Source: Strongylocentrotus purpuratus | Taxonomy: Eukaryota; Echinodermata; Echinoidea; Camarodonta; Strongylocentrotidae | Direction: 5' to 3' | Assembly: GCF_000002235.5 (NCBI RefSeq) | Contig: NW_022145611.1 | Location: 12,240,342 to 12,304,341, forward strand | Length of the DNA stretch: 64,000 bases | Shown here: one piece after another, positions 1 through 13,989 of the stretch | Layout: every line of letters begins with the position of its first letter | Numbering within the stretch: position 1 is the first letter of the stretch | Program-made: the position numbers and the translations under genes | The notes under the pieces: model-generated | What the model saw: the letters and a program-made list of their open reading frames with translations, nothing else | Told to the model about the DNA's origin: nothing | The model's database searches: none

Positions 1-3000
1 GTTGAAAATATCGTCAAAGCATATTTTCTGACCTGTTTTTCCCCACTATTGTCTACTAATTTATTTTGATTAGGGTTGTCACAGTACATTGAGGCATTAA
101 TTTATTTCTGACAATCATCTTGATGGGGGTGTGTACATTGCAAATAAGAGAAACTGCTTGATGAAACTACATGTGAATTAACATACATTTGCCAATTATA
201 TAATACAACTACATGTATAATAGTACTGTACATACCATGTACTTGTAAAATTGGCATGTGTATATATTGAAATATAAACGACATATATATATATAGCACA
301 CATTCATCTAAAGCTATTATTTTTCTTTCTGTCCCCAAAGCAACAGCAACTTAAAACCAAAGTAATTTATACATACATGTAGATATTTGCTACATGTACA
401 GCTCATATTTCCTACTGTTTTGTAACGAATAGCGTCAATTATCAAAATTCATTTCATCAATCTCAGTTGAATGATGTTAACAACAATTTGATATGCATGG
501 ACATGTTGTTCACCTGTTCAAGTTTCAAAATCATACAAATCCATTGAATTACAGATTACTCTAATTGAACACTTTGAAAAATTGAAATGAAAACAACAAA
601 CTCATGAGAATTATCAAAAAAGGTACTTTTCTCAACATGTCTATTGCTGCATGGACACACAAAAAGATTTCTAGTTTTCTCACCTTTGATAGTTTTGTTT
701 CATTTTCTTGCAAGCATAGTAAGTCCCATCTTGTATATTCTGGCATTTTAGCACCTCTGAGAAAGTGCCTTCACCTTTCTTTCCTAAAACCCGATATTCT
801 AGATGGGAGAAAAGCGGGAAAAGTAGAAAATGGCATTTGCTTTATTTCTTATATGACTTTATTGATCAATCACTGTCACTTATATATGGTACATACTTTC
901 TTTGAAAATGTCATAGACTTGGATACTTATTACCGGTAAAGATATAAAAGACTACATTTCCTCTCTAACATGAATGTTCTTAACAACAATAACAACAGCC
1001 GGAGGAGGATATCGATATTGACTCATGCAGGACACAACTGCAAATCTCTGAATTGTGTGGAGGAAGAAGAAATTTAATATGAACAACTTGACTGTTTGAT
1101 TTATCATATATATATATATATACATATACAAACAGTTGGGTGATGGATATTGCTAATAACATGAAATAGAGATAAATGTGTTTTGGTACCATAAGGAAAA
1201 TATATTCATGAATTTCACATTGGAGTTTTCAGGTTTGTTTTGCTTAAATATTGAGATCTGAAAGGGTTATCTTAATTATGTCTTGTAAACACATTTAAAG
1301 CTTATCTGCCGTAGTTTACAGGAGGGATTAGACTGCCCTGCAAGGTCACTGGACAGATGGTTATCTCATCAACTCAGCTCTCAGTTAACATAAGAAAAAG
1401 AGGATCATGGGGGACCAATGGTCACCGATTAGGCATTGTTTGTTATATAGAGGGCGCAAGTAGCTACAAGTAGTGCAGTGGGCCTTTAAGGCTTCATGTA
1501 GTCTACTGAGAGTCTAAAGGGAATCAATTAAATTTAAAAACAATGCATGTGATACACTTCTTTTCAAAACTCGATCAGGGTGCAATAAATTGCAATGCAC
1601 ATCATATAATTTTTAAGTTACAAATACAATACACATTTTGGGGGTATAATTTCTTGTCATTAATCAAATCTCCATTGATGTAAAATATTTAAATCATTTT
1701 ATATTTAATTTCCTAATATGATAATATTTTATTTCATTTTTGGAAATTTTTATATATTTTTGTTGTATATAAACTTTTTATGGAAAACGATACATCAATA
1801 AAAATACATAACTATAACTATGCTTAATAACAAGAGAGTATATATAGCCAATTATGTGTACTGTAACTGATATACTTTTTAAAATTATATTATTTTGTGA
1901 ATTCTAATCGAGAATACAAAGAACAAATCATTAACACGGAAACACACGGACTCTGCGCTCTGCGCTCCAAAGCTGTCGCAGAGCTCACAGAGGGGCTGGC
2001 CAGTGTATATAGTTACATTATAATCCTCGCTGTTATCGACACTGGTAAACATTAGCACGTAACAAGGTACACAATTAAGATACTCACTGTGCATGATTAT
2101 CACGATATATCACTTGGCATAGCAGAAAATGAAGTATGATTATAATATCCAGGCACAAAAACTAGAGATTCTCTGCTCAATTCTGTCAAGATGACATCAT
2201 TCGATCATGTTATGGCAAAATTCTCCATTTTAATGGATCCTTTAGGAAGACGCGTACAGGAGATTGCAGTGAGTAATTCCAGTTCACATGTTAGCTGCCG
2301 ACGACTCGAGTCCATTCACACAACCTTATTCTCTATGGATTAGTTGAATGGGCGGAGCACATGGATAGATGTCGGATATATTTCTCCGCGTGTTTCGCTC
2401 AAAACATGTAGAATATTGAATTAGGGCTAAAAATATGTGAAAAGTACGAAGTACGGTTCAAAAAGAAAGTTTTGTGTTGTTACTATGCAGAGGATATGAT
2501 TAAAATTTGACAACACCGCCGCTGTTGTTGTCTTAGAATGAACTATACTCCTGGCTCGCGCACTATTATTGCTAGAGTCTCCCCAAAAGTTGGTTGCCTG
2601 TGGTAACGAGGTACGCCGTCTATTTATCATGGGAACCTCCGTGAGGGGGTCTTATTGTTATCATATTGATTTATCCTCGAGCTTTCTGTTTGTTAACAGC
2701 TTCTTTATCATCAACATTATAAGGGTTGCGGAGGACGTACCGCTGTTAAAAGAGGGGACGGGGCGACAAATAGTAACAATGACATTGCTCTAAATAGAAG
2801 GAGAAAGGAACCGCCTATTTTGGTACTCTGTCAACGCACTGTCGTATACTTTCTAGTGAGGGTGAAAGTGTTTGTCTTAACGATTTGCGGTCGGGGCGGT
2901 TATACAATGTGGACCAACTTAACCTAAATAACGAATTACAGAAGTACCCTCTGATATTTGTGGTCAAGAAAAGTCCCGTTTTATTTAAATTATGTCTGGT

Positions 3001-4690
3001 AAAATTGTTTATGAAAACATTTCTAGCCTCCTTCGAGGCATGAAGATAAGGGATAAAAGATGAAATTTTTTCAAGAGTCTTTCAAAAGTTGATTTTTTAT
3101 GTTCATGGCATTTCTACCATCGCATTGTAACAATCAGTTTAGTGTATTGACATTAAAATGCAATGAATCTTTTTATTGGTATTGCACCATGTTATACGTT
3201 GCTATGTTTGGTAAAATCTCAAGTTGTCTCTAATAAATTCTTATTCGAGAGGTATGCATGTAAATAGAGGTCATTTTTAAAATAAAAAACGGGCATGTGA
3301 AATCATAGTAAAATATAACGGATAACCATATCCTTCACATAAAAATATTAGTTTTCGAACCCCTTCTCTCTCTCTCCCTCTTTCCCCAGCCCGACTGACA
3401 TACAGACGAGCGTGCAGGGCCATGAAGAAAAAAAAATCGGGGGGGGGGGAGCTTTGGGGGTGTGTCCACCATGAATCTTGCTCGGTGACGTTACTAAAAA
3501 ATATGTCTGACAATGGTTTGGGATTTTGTGATGTATGGTCACAAAATCTCATCAGTCTCATATTATACATATATTTTGAGTTGATCATCTACATCTCCAG
3601 TAGAGTCTAACTCTATGCGCTAGGAACAATATGCATGATACAAGCCTAGTATTAATGTTGCGAAATCAAACCAAGGGCGCCTTTGGGTTGGCTTATGGAC
3701 CAACATTTTTTTTCCTCTTCAATCAGCTCGTAGATGCTTGCTCCTAAAAATCATCGTAGAGTAAACATCTACCAATCAACAGGATCAATAAATCAATTGA
3801 CAGTTTCTTTCTTTAATACCTACCGACTCCGCACCCCCCCCCCTTCTCCCGCTATCCCCTGCCTCTCTCTCTCTCTCTCTCTCTCTATACATATAAACAA
3901 TTTAATGTTATCAATCCTCCGTTAATTGTTTTAATCAGTATTTATATATATTGATTCCTATTATTTTTGCTTTATAAATCCGCTCCTCTCTTTCTCTCTC
4001 TCTCTCTCTCTCTTTCCACTGACCTATCTTTACACTTTCTATTGCTTTTCTCTTTCTTAATCTTTCTATGTCGCTCTATTTTCTCTATAAATGATCTCTT
4101 TCTCTTTCTCTATATCTCCCCATCCCCCTTTCGCTCCCACATCACTTGGATCTTTTAGTCACTTTAGAACCAGATTCCAGACTTGGCATGTAAAAGGGGG
4201 TTAATGAAACTTTCTCTTGTTCCGGAAATTCTCATGCAGACGAAACTGTCATGTCATATTTATTTTGTAACGCATGTAATCTCGCTGTAACTGTAATGAA
4301 CACTGAAAAGTTTTTTATTTTTTATTCTGGAGTTAATTCACAAGCCTCCTTGAAGCTGCACCACTAGTTTAGGCTCCCGATAAGAACATCTCCTTCTCTC
4401 TCTCTCTCTCTCTCTCTGTCTTTGATCATGATGGATCTTTTTATCCCGATATTAATTTCTTGCCAGTGTAGATTTTTTAACGCTAATAAAGCAAAATGGT
4501 CACCGCAGTCTTTCCAAATATTTGCTACCTTTTCACAGGTAAAAAAAACAGATATTCATAGGTCTCTTTGTGTTTATTGCAAAAGGAGCAAAGAATGCTC
4601 ACTGCATGTTTGAAAGTGTATAGATGCTTATTTGTATAAATTAAATTATATAACATTTATATTGAAATTCCCTCAGCTTTCTGTCCAGAG
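1..4690. other. Non-genic left flank with TC-rich tracts
   Basis: No reading frame here resembles a protein I recognise. The stretch is AT-rich and carries a short TA microsatellite (about 1107-1130) and three CT/TC tracts (about 3363-3385, 3862-3886, 3988-4014) plus one at 4393-4418. A 51-codon frame at 2191-2346 is followed internally by a GTGAGT donor-like site and might be an exon, but nothing supports it. A GC-box-like GGGCGGAGC near 2350 could belong to a promoter of a gene outside the window. Confidence 0.5.
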
Positions 4691-4762
4691 TGGATGGTTG
4701 ACTCTATGCCTCCGAGCCAAAATTGAAATGTCCCCCTCTATCGAGGAAGCATAGCGTGGGAC

Positions 4763-4776
4763 GTCCCCTTGGCGAC
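4763..4776. promoter_or_regulatory. Candidate RFX X-box upstream of the CCDC42-like gene
   Basis: GTCCCCTTGGCGAC fits the X-box consensus GTHNYYATRRNAAC at 12 of 14 positions and lies about 140 bp upstream of the start codon of an axonemal coiled-coil gene. RFX factors commonly drive ciliary genes through such sites. Two mismatches make this a candidate only. Confidence 0.4.
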
Positions 4777-4917
4777 AGTTCATTTGCATACGTAATTGAA
4801 TCTAGCGAACAGGTACATGCATGCATATGCAGTATACAGCGATATCGCTGTTCTACGTGTGTAAAGGACAATGCACCAAAGCCGATGAAAACCAAAGTAG
4901 ACTAGAAATAAATAAGG

Positions 4918-7900
4918 ATGGCGGCTTCCGAAACGACGAGTTTTCCCTATAAACTGGAACTTGAGCCCCAGAAACAAAGTGTTTTTGTGACGCAGCTTGG
5001 AGAGCGAGGGTAAGTTTGTAGTCTAATTTTATTATTGCTTCCATCATAGGTCTATCATGACTCTTGAAAAGGTCGGAATATACTATTTGATGTGTGTACA
5101 TTAATATAAACATCGCTCATGCATGCACGATCTGTAGACGGCTGAAGCCGGCACTTCTGGCCAGGTTATGTGTAGCTGTACTGTGACTGTATACTGAGAG
5201 ATAGACTAATCGAGCCTGAGCCCGGCGAGATGTAAGCAAATGTATTTTGGTATCGTGATTGGGCTAAGACTGTATGAAGGCTGGTTGAAGCAACACACAT
5301 CAAATACAGACAGCTGCATGTGTAAACAAATATGTAACAAATTTCCATCATGTGTTCTATTTTTGGTGGGAGTCTTGAGGGAGGGGGTTCATTTTTTTGT
5401 ATATATTATATATTTTATATATTAGATTATATTATTTTTAATAAAGTGAGACAAATATCAGTGAATAATCTTATCAATACATACGTTTTTATTCCACTTT
5501 TATTTTACAGTGATGAAGAAGATGATAACGTCAACAGATATCCCATTGTTAAAGAGGTAAGTCATCTTTTACAATTAAAAAAAATATACATCTGAAAAGA
5601 AAAGGAATGGATATATTTATATGCTTACATTTTATAATATATTTTGTTGTATAATTAGGTATGTGTGATTTTATTTTTCCTGTGCAAAGGAGCCTAGTAG
5701 AAGAATAATCAGGCATTATGTAAATTTGGGTAAAAGCGTGAAAGAGAAAAAAAATACTATTCATTTTTGGCTTATTATTTCTCATGACAATGAGTGACAT
5801 CCTGTCTCTCCCTACTCACACAGTCTGCAGGTAAGCTGATAGAGAATGGACTCAACACGTTACAGAAGACTCTGCTCCTGAAACGAGAAGTAGAGGTCGA
5901 CGATGTCACGCAAGAACTCCGCACCAAACGCATCCAGTTCCAAAAGCGGATGGAAGAGTGTGAGAAGAAGAGAGTGGACTTACAGAAAAAACAACAGTTG
6001 GTAAGTATGTCTACACTAGGCAATATTGCAAGTGTCGTCATTTCATTCAAAGTATTGGAATACTCCTCGGAGATATGGAACCAAATGAAAATGTTGGTAA
6101 GAAAGGAAATGTTAGTTCTCATTATATTGGTAATATAACTGATTCAAGATTCAAGTTTCATTGCATATATTTAATAATACAGTAATTTGTTTCCCATTGG
6201 TGTTACATACAATGTAAACATAGGCATTTTGAAAACATAATATTGTATGCTGAGAGTCAGAAGGGCATTAGTTAATGTTTGAGATGTATTCACAAATGTG
6301 ATCCATAATCTTCTCCACAGATGAAGGACAGAGTGGAAAAGTTTGATAAATTCATCTCAGAGACGGAAGCCAAGAGGAGAAGAGCGATCCATAAATATCA
6401 GCAGGAACTCAAAGTGAAAGAGCAGAAACAATCAGAATATGAACTACTTCGTGAACAGTTGGAAGAGCTAAAAACAAGGTAACTATTCAAGGGTTTGCGT
6501 TCTGAAAACTGTTATCTTTTATGTTAGTGAAGAGTTTTTTATTTTTCAAACGTACATCATTTTGCAGTTGTATGGAAAAGACACAGCTCTTTGTGCTTGG
6601 GCAGATGTTTTTATAAGTATATATGTACATAGTCAGCTTTTTGCACATACAAAAAGCAACTTATTTACTTGTCATAATTTCAATTTTTTTAGGACAATCG
6701 ACATACCTGGGAAAGTCCAAGCTATTTTATGTCATAAGTTACCATCATTTTATCATCCACTTGATATTAATTGTTATTCTTTTGCTTTACAGACACAACA
6801 AACTGAATGAGAAGATCAAGCAATACAAAAAGTTTGAAGAATTCCTCATGAAAGTACTAGACAACATTCCAGAAAGTAAGTATCATTTCAGAATTGTGCA
6901 TTTGCCTTCCGCTAAATATTTCATTAAGTGATTAGAAAGATATTGTAGAGAATGATCTGTTCTATTTTAAGTCAGATGTTTATATATATATATATATATG
7001 TATAAAGTACATGTACATGTAAAGTACATGTAAAGTATATGTTTATATATATATATATATATATAAAGTACATGTACATGTAAAGTACATGTAAAGTATA
7101 TGTTTATATATATATAAAGTACATGTACCCTCTTGAATGTCAACAATTGTTTAACACTTTGAGTTGCTTTCTTCTCCTCTTGTACAGGCACTTGTTTACT
7201 GCAACTAGTCTTAAAGCAGGGATAGTGAATGGATAGAGACACTTAAAGTAACTTTTATTATTACTATCATTATTCTTTTTGTTAATACAGACTACTTGGA
7301 AGTTAACGATGACATGTTGAGAAGCATCATGGACAGACATCGGACGTTGAGCTTTACCAATGATTCCCTGGTCAACAGAGTCCAGTCCATGTATGACGAG
7401 GTGGACGAGAACAACCTTCACCTAGACGAGCTCAAGTACAAACACGATCAAAGCATACTGGTAAGAGTCCATTTAAAAACAAAAATATTATGTGCTAGTC
7501 AAAACAGTGTGAATGGTTGTTCAAACAGATTTATATTTGAAGAATAATGGATTTGACGATTTTGAAAGTTCTTGTGTTACAGTCATGCGACATGTTTCTG
7601 TCTCCGCATCGTCCAAATTCTTAACGGTGATTATTTCTTCAGGAATCAGTACCAGGCATTTTATCAATTTGACCCCCAAAACCTGGTATTGACAATAATA
7701 AACTTCAAGTTTTAAACTGTGACAGTATAATAATAAGGGCTACTGGCACATGTTTAATTAACATACTTCACAGGAGCACTTATTCAACAACATTTATTCT
7801 TGACTTCATCTAACCTGACAATTTTTTTCTATGCATGATAGATTAATAAAGCAGGTGAAGTACCACATAGATCATTAGATGCTTCACATTTCTTTCTATT

Positions 7901-10502
7901 TTTCTGACAATAATTATCGATTGCCATGCTAACTCATGCATGCAAAGTGTGACCGAGGTCAATCAATGTATGTCAAAATACCATTACAATTCAAAACTTT
8001 CAAAATCAACCATCATACAAGCATACGAGAGCCTGTTGACTTCACACTGTCACTTCGTTGCATGAAAATCAATTTGCAAGTCCGCCAATTAACTACCCTC
8101 ACACTGCTCGAGTCAAAACACCTGCCTGACTTCCTCCAATCATTTAGATATCTCCTCCTTTTCCTGTCATCGTAAAACCCATCAATATGATGACACCTCT
8201 TGCAGGTGTTGTTCACTGTGGCAGCCATTTTGTTTCTTTGTAACTCTGCCTTGCTCTGACTGTAACTCTAAAAATCTGCTTTTATATTTTGAGTGTAATG
8301 AAGATTGAAATATAAAGAAAATAATTCAAATTCCAATAAATGTGCTGTTGTGATCTGTTTCAGAATACAAAATGTTAAAGATTGTTTATAACGTAAACTG
8401 ATTAATATTTGTATTCATCACCTTTAGTGTGTATTTATGGCCTTACATCATGATTCGTCATATGGTCCGAACATCCTTATGCTACATCTCTTTTTTAGTG
8501 CCATGCATAAGGGCATTAGGTCTGTTTAAATATTGTGAGTTTATGCCCTTCAAGCTCTTAACATTTCATATGAAGATGCTCGCACCTTCCCATAATAACC
8601 TTAGATAATCAGCTATTCAGTCTAGCGGGGAAATGCAGTTTTCATGCAAGTTCATGAGCATTCTGGCTCATTTCTCTGCTTGAAAGATTGAAATATCCTC
8701 TGAAATTCTTTGATGTCACATGGATGAATCATTGCCTGAATTCTATTTTGACCCTTATGTGACCTTTGACCCTCATGTGACCTTTGACCTCTGTGCTCTG
8801 TGCTCTTCCCAATCAGGTGATCAACAAGGACCTAGCAGAGATGCAGCATTTGCAGGAGGAGAGGGTTGATATGAATGCTGAGCTTGAGGAGGTGATCTTC
8901 AATGATGCCTTCTCTTACAGAGACCATGTGAGTGAGCTAGAAGATACAGGTTATTTTATATGTGAGAAACAGAAACTAGAAGTGAAAATAATTTTATGAA
9001 TGATCTAGTGTCGTATCAGTACAGTGAGGCTATATAAGCCAGTGTAATATATGATTACTGTTATCATATTAAGTCCAGAAAACTTCATAAATGACAAAAC
9101 TCCCACCCCCTTGACAACTAATACCAGGATAAGGTCATGTACACTTTAATACCCCAAGACAGTTCTGACTTGCTGTCTGGTTTCAGTTGTTTTCACAGCA
9201 TTCAATATCAATCATTATTTTAATTTTGATTGAAGATAAAGACCAGTTCTGGTCATGCGATTGCATTGTGAAAGAAACCTTGTGGAATCGATCAGAAAAG
9301 GTTAATCATCTAGCATATAAGTATTGGTGTGTACTGCAAGGTTCTGGAATCATCAAAATGATAAGAAATTTGGCCCAGTCTTGGTAAAGGTACAAGCACT
9401 GTACACATAAAGATGTATATGGGACTACGCGACACGTGCGCAACATGTGCGTTATATTTATCAGGTCCAAATAGATATAATAATGTACCTAATATATCAA
9501 TTAGCAGGCGATTTCTCAGCAAAATTTGTATGATCACGAATTAGTCAAAACATATTCTTTCACATGATTGGTAATAAGAGCTTCCATTTCATTTTTTGAG
9601 AGGGGGGCGTTTCTAAAACTGGTCTTTACCTTTAATATACTTTTTTTAAATCATTCTTTTGTTATTATTTATCTGTGTCATTGTTGCTGTATTGACATCA
9701 GTATCATCATGGTTATCATGATCATGATCATCATCATATCGTAATCATCATTATCTGTGACATTTATAACTATTATTGTATTTATTTTCATCGATCATCA
9801 TCATTCCCATATTTTTCTCATTTCATTTCCTAGAGTGAGACTTTGGGTAGGATAAAAATGGCAATCAACAATCTGGTGGATAAGTGTCACAAGAAACATG
9901 ACGAGCCTCTCGAGACGTTAGGCTATGAAGAGAAGCTTCACTTGATCATGGTAAGACAACCTCTTTGAAAGGGAATTACTTGGCTCAATTTTGCAAGAAA
10001 CTACCACAACCATATATGTCTGTTGATATTTCCAACAAACCGATGTTAAAAACACATTTTGAAACATATACACAGTTTGCAAATGTAATCTATGAACCAA
10101 TTTTTATGATACATTCTTGCAACAAGCCCCTGCACCTATATAAATTTAGTCCTTGGATTAAGCTAACATTTTGCTTAGCATGGCTTAGTGAATTGGTTAA
10201 GTCATATTCAGATCACATTGCATGATGTACTTCCAAATCAGATTCAAATCTCATTTTTATGTTTTATGACACATTTGTTCAATCTGCATTTAATACCGGT
10301 TTTATTGCCATCATATATTTTTTGTTTTCTCTTAGGATTAAGGTAAATGATGTGAAAAATAATCATTTGTTTTTTTCACTTCCAGAACTTTGTAGTTGAT
10401 AAGATCCATGTAGAGAGGATGGCCAGGCAAGGTTTCGTTTTATCATCTGCATCATCTTCAGGCAAACGAGAGAGGACGAGAGCAAAACAAGAGCAAACAT
10501 GA
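4918..10502 (+). CDS. CCDC42/CFAP73-family axonemal coiled-coil protein (DUF4200 type)
   Basis: Coding exons: 4918-5009, 5511-5556, 5824-6000, 6321-6478, 6793-6875, 7291-7460, 8817-8927, 9834-9950, 10386-10502. All have GT-AG borders and phases that join into one 356-residue frame ending TGA. The protein begins MAASETTSFPYK, has a short acidic stretch near residues 32-36, and is then almost all charged coiled coil (about 50-340). The KFDKFI motif followed by KRRRA (exon 4) and LGRIKMAINNL (exon 8) resemble matching segments of vertebrate CCDC42 and CFAP73 (FDKF, LG-IKMA-LNL). Those proteins act in motile cilia and sperm flagella; CFAP73 is the MIA2 partner that links inner dynein arm f to the modifier of inner arms complex. 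Length is close to the family's 300-320 aa. I cannot decide between CCDC42, CFAP73 and a related DUF4200 member. The start is the first ATG after in-frame stops and gives MAA with a G at +4. Confidence 0.85.
6975..7125. repeat. TA microsatellite / ACATGTA minisatellite
   Basis: About three copies of a ~62-bp module, each a (TA)n run followed by AAAGTACATGTACATGTA and AAGTATATG, inside intron 5 of the CCDC42-like gene. No coding content. Confidence 0.8.
7461..8816 (+). other. Intron 6 of the CCDC42-like gene
   Basis: A 1.36-kb intron with GT at 7461 and AG at 8816. Near its 3' end there is a short repeat of the phrase TGACCTTTGACC (about 8750-8790). No gene-like frame is visible; a 71-codon frame on the minus strand (8013-8228) has no recognisable domain. 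Confidence 0.7.
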
Positions 10503-12780
10503 GAGGTGCTCCCTTTCAGGTGACCCTTTGAAAAGACTACTTTAGATATCAAAGACACTTTGTGTATGTCCGCTGAAATTGGGAGAGTGTCTGCATCATT
10601 TTGTTTATGTTGAATGAACAAGTTATGATACGGGCTTAATGTCAAGACCAGTGATACAGAAGGGACAGTGTATCATTGGCATCAGGATTGGAGCAGTGAG
10701 ATCAAAAGAAGATATGAAGAGCAGATGTCCAAATGTAAGTGTTAAGTCATCGTGGGCGGAGCAGATAATGTAAATTTTGTAAGCATGCAGTCGCAATGTG
10801 TATTACATGCATATGATGTTGTGTGTCTGTACTTACCAAGGGCACAAGCATGTGAATTCCCTTCCCATCAAATTAACATTTCATCTGCTAATCTTCTTCT
10901 GGGTCTGTAACAAAACAAATTTTGTGCTAACACCCTTCTGTTAGGCACAGAATGAGGGGTCCCGAAAATGGTCTGCCTTGTCTTAAATGAAACTGCTGAC
11001 ATTAAGTTTACTGGGAGAATAGCGAAATGGCTACTAGTAAACTATGTAACATATGATTACATAGTTTACTGGGAGAATAGCGAAATGGCTACTAGTAAAC
11101 TATGTAACATATGATTAAGTCTTGGTGTGAAACAAGTTTATAGACCTATGCAATCGCTTTAAGAATATTCTTAGTAACAAAATTGAAATTTATATGATTT
11201 TGATTGTTTACTATATTCTACTTTAATTTGGAACATAGAAACAAGATTTCAGAATTATGGCCTTCAAATCAAATCTTCTGTTACGTTATGATATCTTGGA
11301 TAGAACAAAGATGACAAACATCAATATTTCCTGACTAGATTTTATGTTTTTCAAATTAACTTATCATTGCCCAATCTATGTAAGAGAAAACTAAAGCACC
11401 CCTTGAATTGAGTTTACATATAATAAAGTAGTTTTGTGTTTGTTTACAGGAAAGTAGTGATTTAAATACTACAATAATAACTGAAGGAATCTAATCATAT
11501 TTATATCAACATTGTTTTCATGTAACTGAGCAAAATTCATAGTTGTAATGAAGTGATCAAAATGCATGAACAAAGGTATACTGATATCATTGAAATTAAA
11601 TTCTTTGAATATATTAAATGTCAAAATCATGAATCATTGAAGAGATCTGTGGACAATATTTTACCTCATATATGTAGGCCTATGTTTTATTAAATTGATT
11701 GAAGAATTAACTGTTGAAACTTGAAAGTATGAATTTTTGCCTTACACTTGTAACTTGAAATTAGAATATATAGATATATTGTTAATGACTACGTTGCTGT
11801 CTTTTTTGATGAGCATACATTTAATCATGTTTCAACAATTACACCTTGCTCATTATGGAGAAATATAAGAGAATTATGAGATTGACAGAGCTGTATTCTG
11901 GGGGAAATAACGTCCTCCTGTTTAGATATTTTTAGGAGCCAACATAATTTTCTGACATACTCATGGAGAAGTTTTTGTTAATGTTACAAAGATTATGCAT
12001 TAAGAGCAAACTTAAACTACAGCATGCATATCATGTCGATGTAAAACTCTTGCCAGTACTGAATTGTGAATTTTTATATTTGTATGTAGAATGTTTTAAA
12101 TATGTGTTCATGCATCTCTCATGCATATTCTTTCTTACGCATTTTGATGTAAAGCATGCAATTTACACAGTAAAGTGACTTTTAAGCTTTGACTTTATTT
12201 ACAGGACTCATTTTGATTGGGAAACGAGAGAAAGCTCATTTTACCTCATATTTTGCCACAGCCCAGTCCGATTGGACCTTCTGTAAAGTTTTCTCACTCT
12301 TGAGACCGATGGCCTGCTAGATTGAGAGGTGACATGGCCAACATTTGGTCTTGCTGGCCTCCTGTCAATTTTTCTGACGGTTTGTTCTTAGGCTGTTGGT
12401 CTGTTTAACCCATTGCTTACAGGAACCTGGTGGTCCCTGTGTTAAGTCTATGGGAATTAGATAAATCAGTAGTCAACAGGTTAAAAGAACAGCCACTCTC
12501 TCTGATTGAATAACCACAGAAATTTGAATGTTATTACTGTGACTAATGGAATTTAACAGCCGTACCTTGTATTTCAGTATTTGTGTGGTGAAAAGCCCCC
12601 TTATGGACTATTTTGAACATGTCTATCACAGATGATCAAGAAGCCTGCATTAAACCCTGCCCACTTCTGGACGATTTCCGCATGTTTGAGATCATATCTT
12701 TATTTAATATTAATTTGTATATATTTTTTTGTATGTGTTATATGCAAAAATAAAGTTATCACTATTTAATATTTTGTATA
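10503..12780 (+). other. 3' UTR / downstream region of the CCDC42-like gene
   Basis: No gene-like frames. AATAAA at 11422-11427 is followed by a GT-rich stretch (TTTTGTGTTTGTTT), a good polyadenylation-site arrangement about 920 nt past the stop. A second AATAAA at 12749-12754 could end a longer form. The region also contains the two-copy repeat at 11005-11117. Confidence 0.5.
11005..11117. repeat. Two-copy tandem repeat, 58-bp period
   Basis: A 55-bp block starting AGTTTACTGGGAGAATAGCG occurs at 11005 and again at 11063, essentially identical. Each copy contains small inverted pairs (GTTTACT/AGTAAAC and ACTATGTAA/TTACATAGT), so the duplicated block can fold on itself. Confidence 0.9.
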
Positions 12781-12956
12781 TTTCAATGAGTTAGTGTGTG
12801 AATGAAGGAAGAGACAGGGAAAGAGAAAGAGAGGGAAGAGAATAAAAGAGAGAGGGGAAGGGGAGAAATTCCCAGAGGTTGGGGGGGGGGGGGGAGTTAC
12901 GGGAGTGGAAGGGATGAAAAGAAATAAATGTGACATATCACAAAATAATATAATGT

Positions 12957-13188
12957 TTAAAACTAGAGATGGCGCTAGACCACTTCAACACACCGCTTCT
13001 TTGAGGGTTGAATGTTGCCATGTATGTAGCGTGCAGAAAACTTTTATACATATTTTAACTGGTCTATTTATCATCACATGAACAGGTACTTGTCATTATA
13101 ATGTTTTTAACGCGAGACGGCGCTAGACCACACCAAAACGCTTTGGTCTCCTCATCAAGGGTTGAAGAAATTCGGCTGTCCGGTGATC
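12957..13188 (+). repeat. Dispersed repeat family, two + strand copies
   Basis: Two diverged copies (12957-13020 and 13107-13188) of a sequence of the form GAGATGGCGCTAGACCAC, then CAAAACAC, then AAGGGTTGAAGAA. Related copies lie at 23481-23570, 24093-24162 and 24381-24465. A purine-rich GA tract and a G run precede the first copy, as they do near the 24-kb copies. Confidence 0.75.
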
Positions 13189-13989
13189 AAATTCTTTAGA
13201 ATAAGGTCGAAGCCCCCCCCCCCCCCACCCCTCAATCCCGAGAATCATGAGAATATACAACCTAATATGATCATATGATATAGGGTACTACACTGTTCAA
13301 GGTAATTGGTTATTTTTGCTGTAACATACGACAAAATAGTTTGGACTTTCAAATCTGTACAAAACATGAAACATCAAAAGAGTATGGAACATAATTATGA
13401 TCGCGTTTGGTTTAAAATCAATTATATTAATTGCTACTTCAGTAGTGCAAAGCCAGGGCGTCGCCAGAAGAGCGTGTGGGATGTGACACCATTAAAACCT
13501 TGCTGGCAACTCCTAACAACTTGATGAATTTCATTTTCTTCCTTATAAATTGTTTTTTTGAAAATCTGTCAACAAATTAGAATATCTGATTCAATTTTAT
13601 GCTCGTTTGTTTGTTTAAAAGTTATGGCTTCTTGTCGACAAAAATTTGCCCCCCCCCCCCCTGCCCTTCTAGCGACACCCCTTGCACATAACAGGATCAC
13701 CACGGGAAGGTAGCAGCATGACCCCGTGTTAGTAAAATAATAAAATGAGAAAGAAAAAACATTGGCGAAATAATATCAATGGTAATTTTTGTTAGAATAA
13801 TCGAGGACCTCAGTTGGAAAAACGAAAGCTCTGTTGATGATGGAGAAATAATTAAATGGATAAATACATATTGATAAATACATATTGAATGAATACGAAT
13901 TGAATTGAAAACTATATAATGTGGATAATTTATTGATCATCAAATTGAAAGGTTGCTATACCTCTGTTAAAAGCAGAAACATCAGAGGA

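Noticed and set aside
604..939. 111-codon open frame, + strand
   Set aside because: No domain, no splice partner, composition like surrounding AT-rich DNA.
2191..2346. Possible first exon with ATG and an internal GTGAGT donor
   Set aside because: Only about 27 codons before the donor, no recognisable protein and no matching downstream exon.
8013..8228. 71-codon minus-strand frame beginning MAATVNNT
   Set aside because: Lies in an intron of the CCDC42-like gene; no domain recognised and no exon partners.
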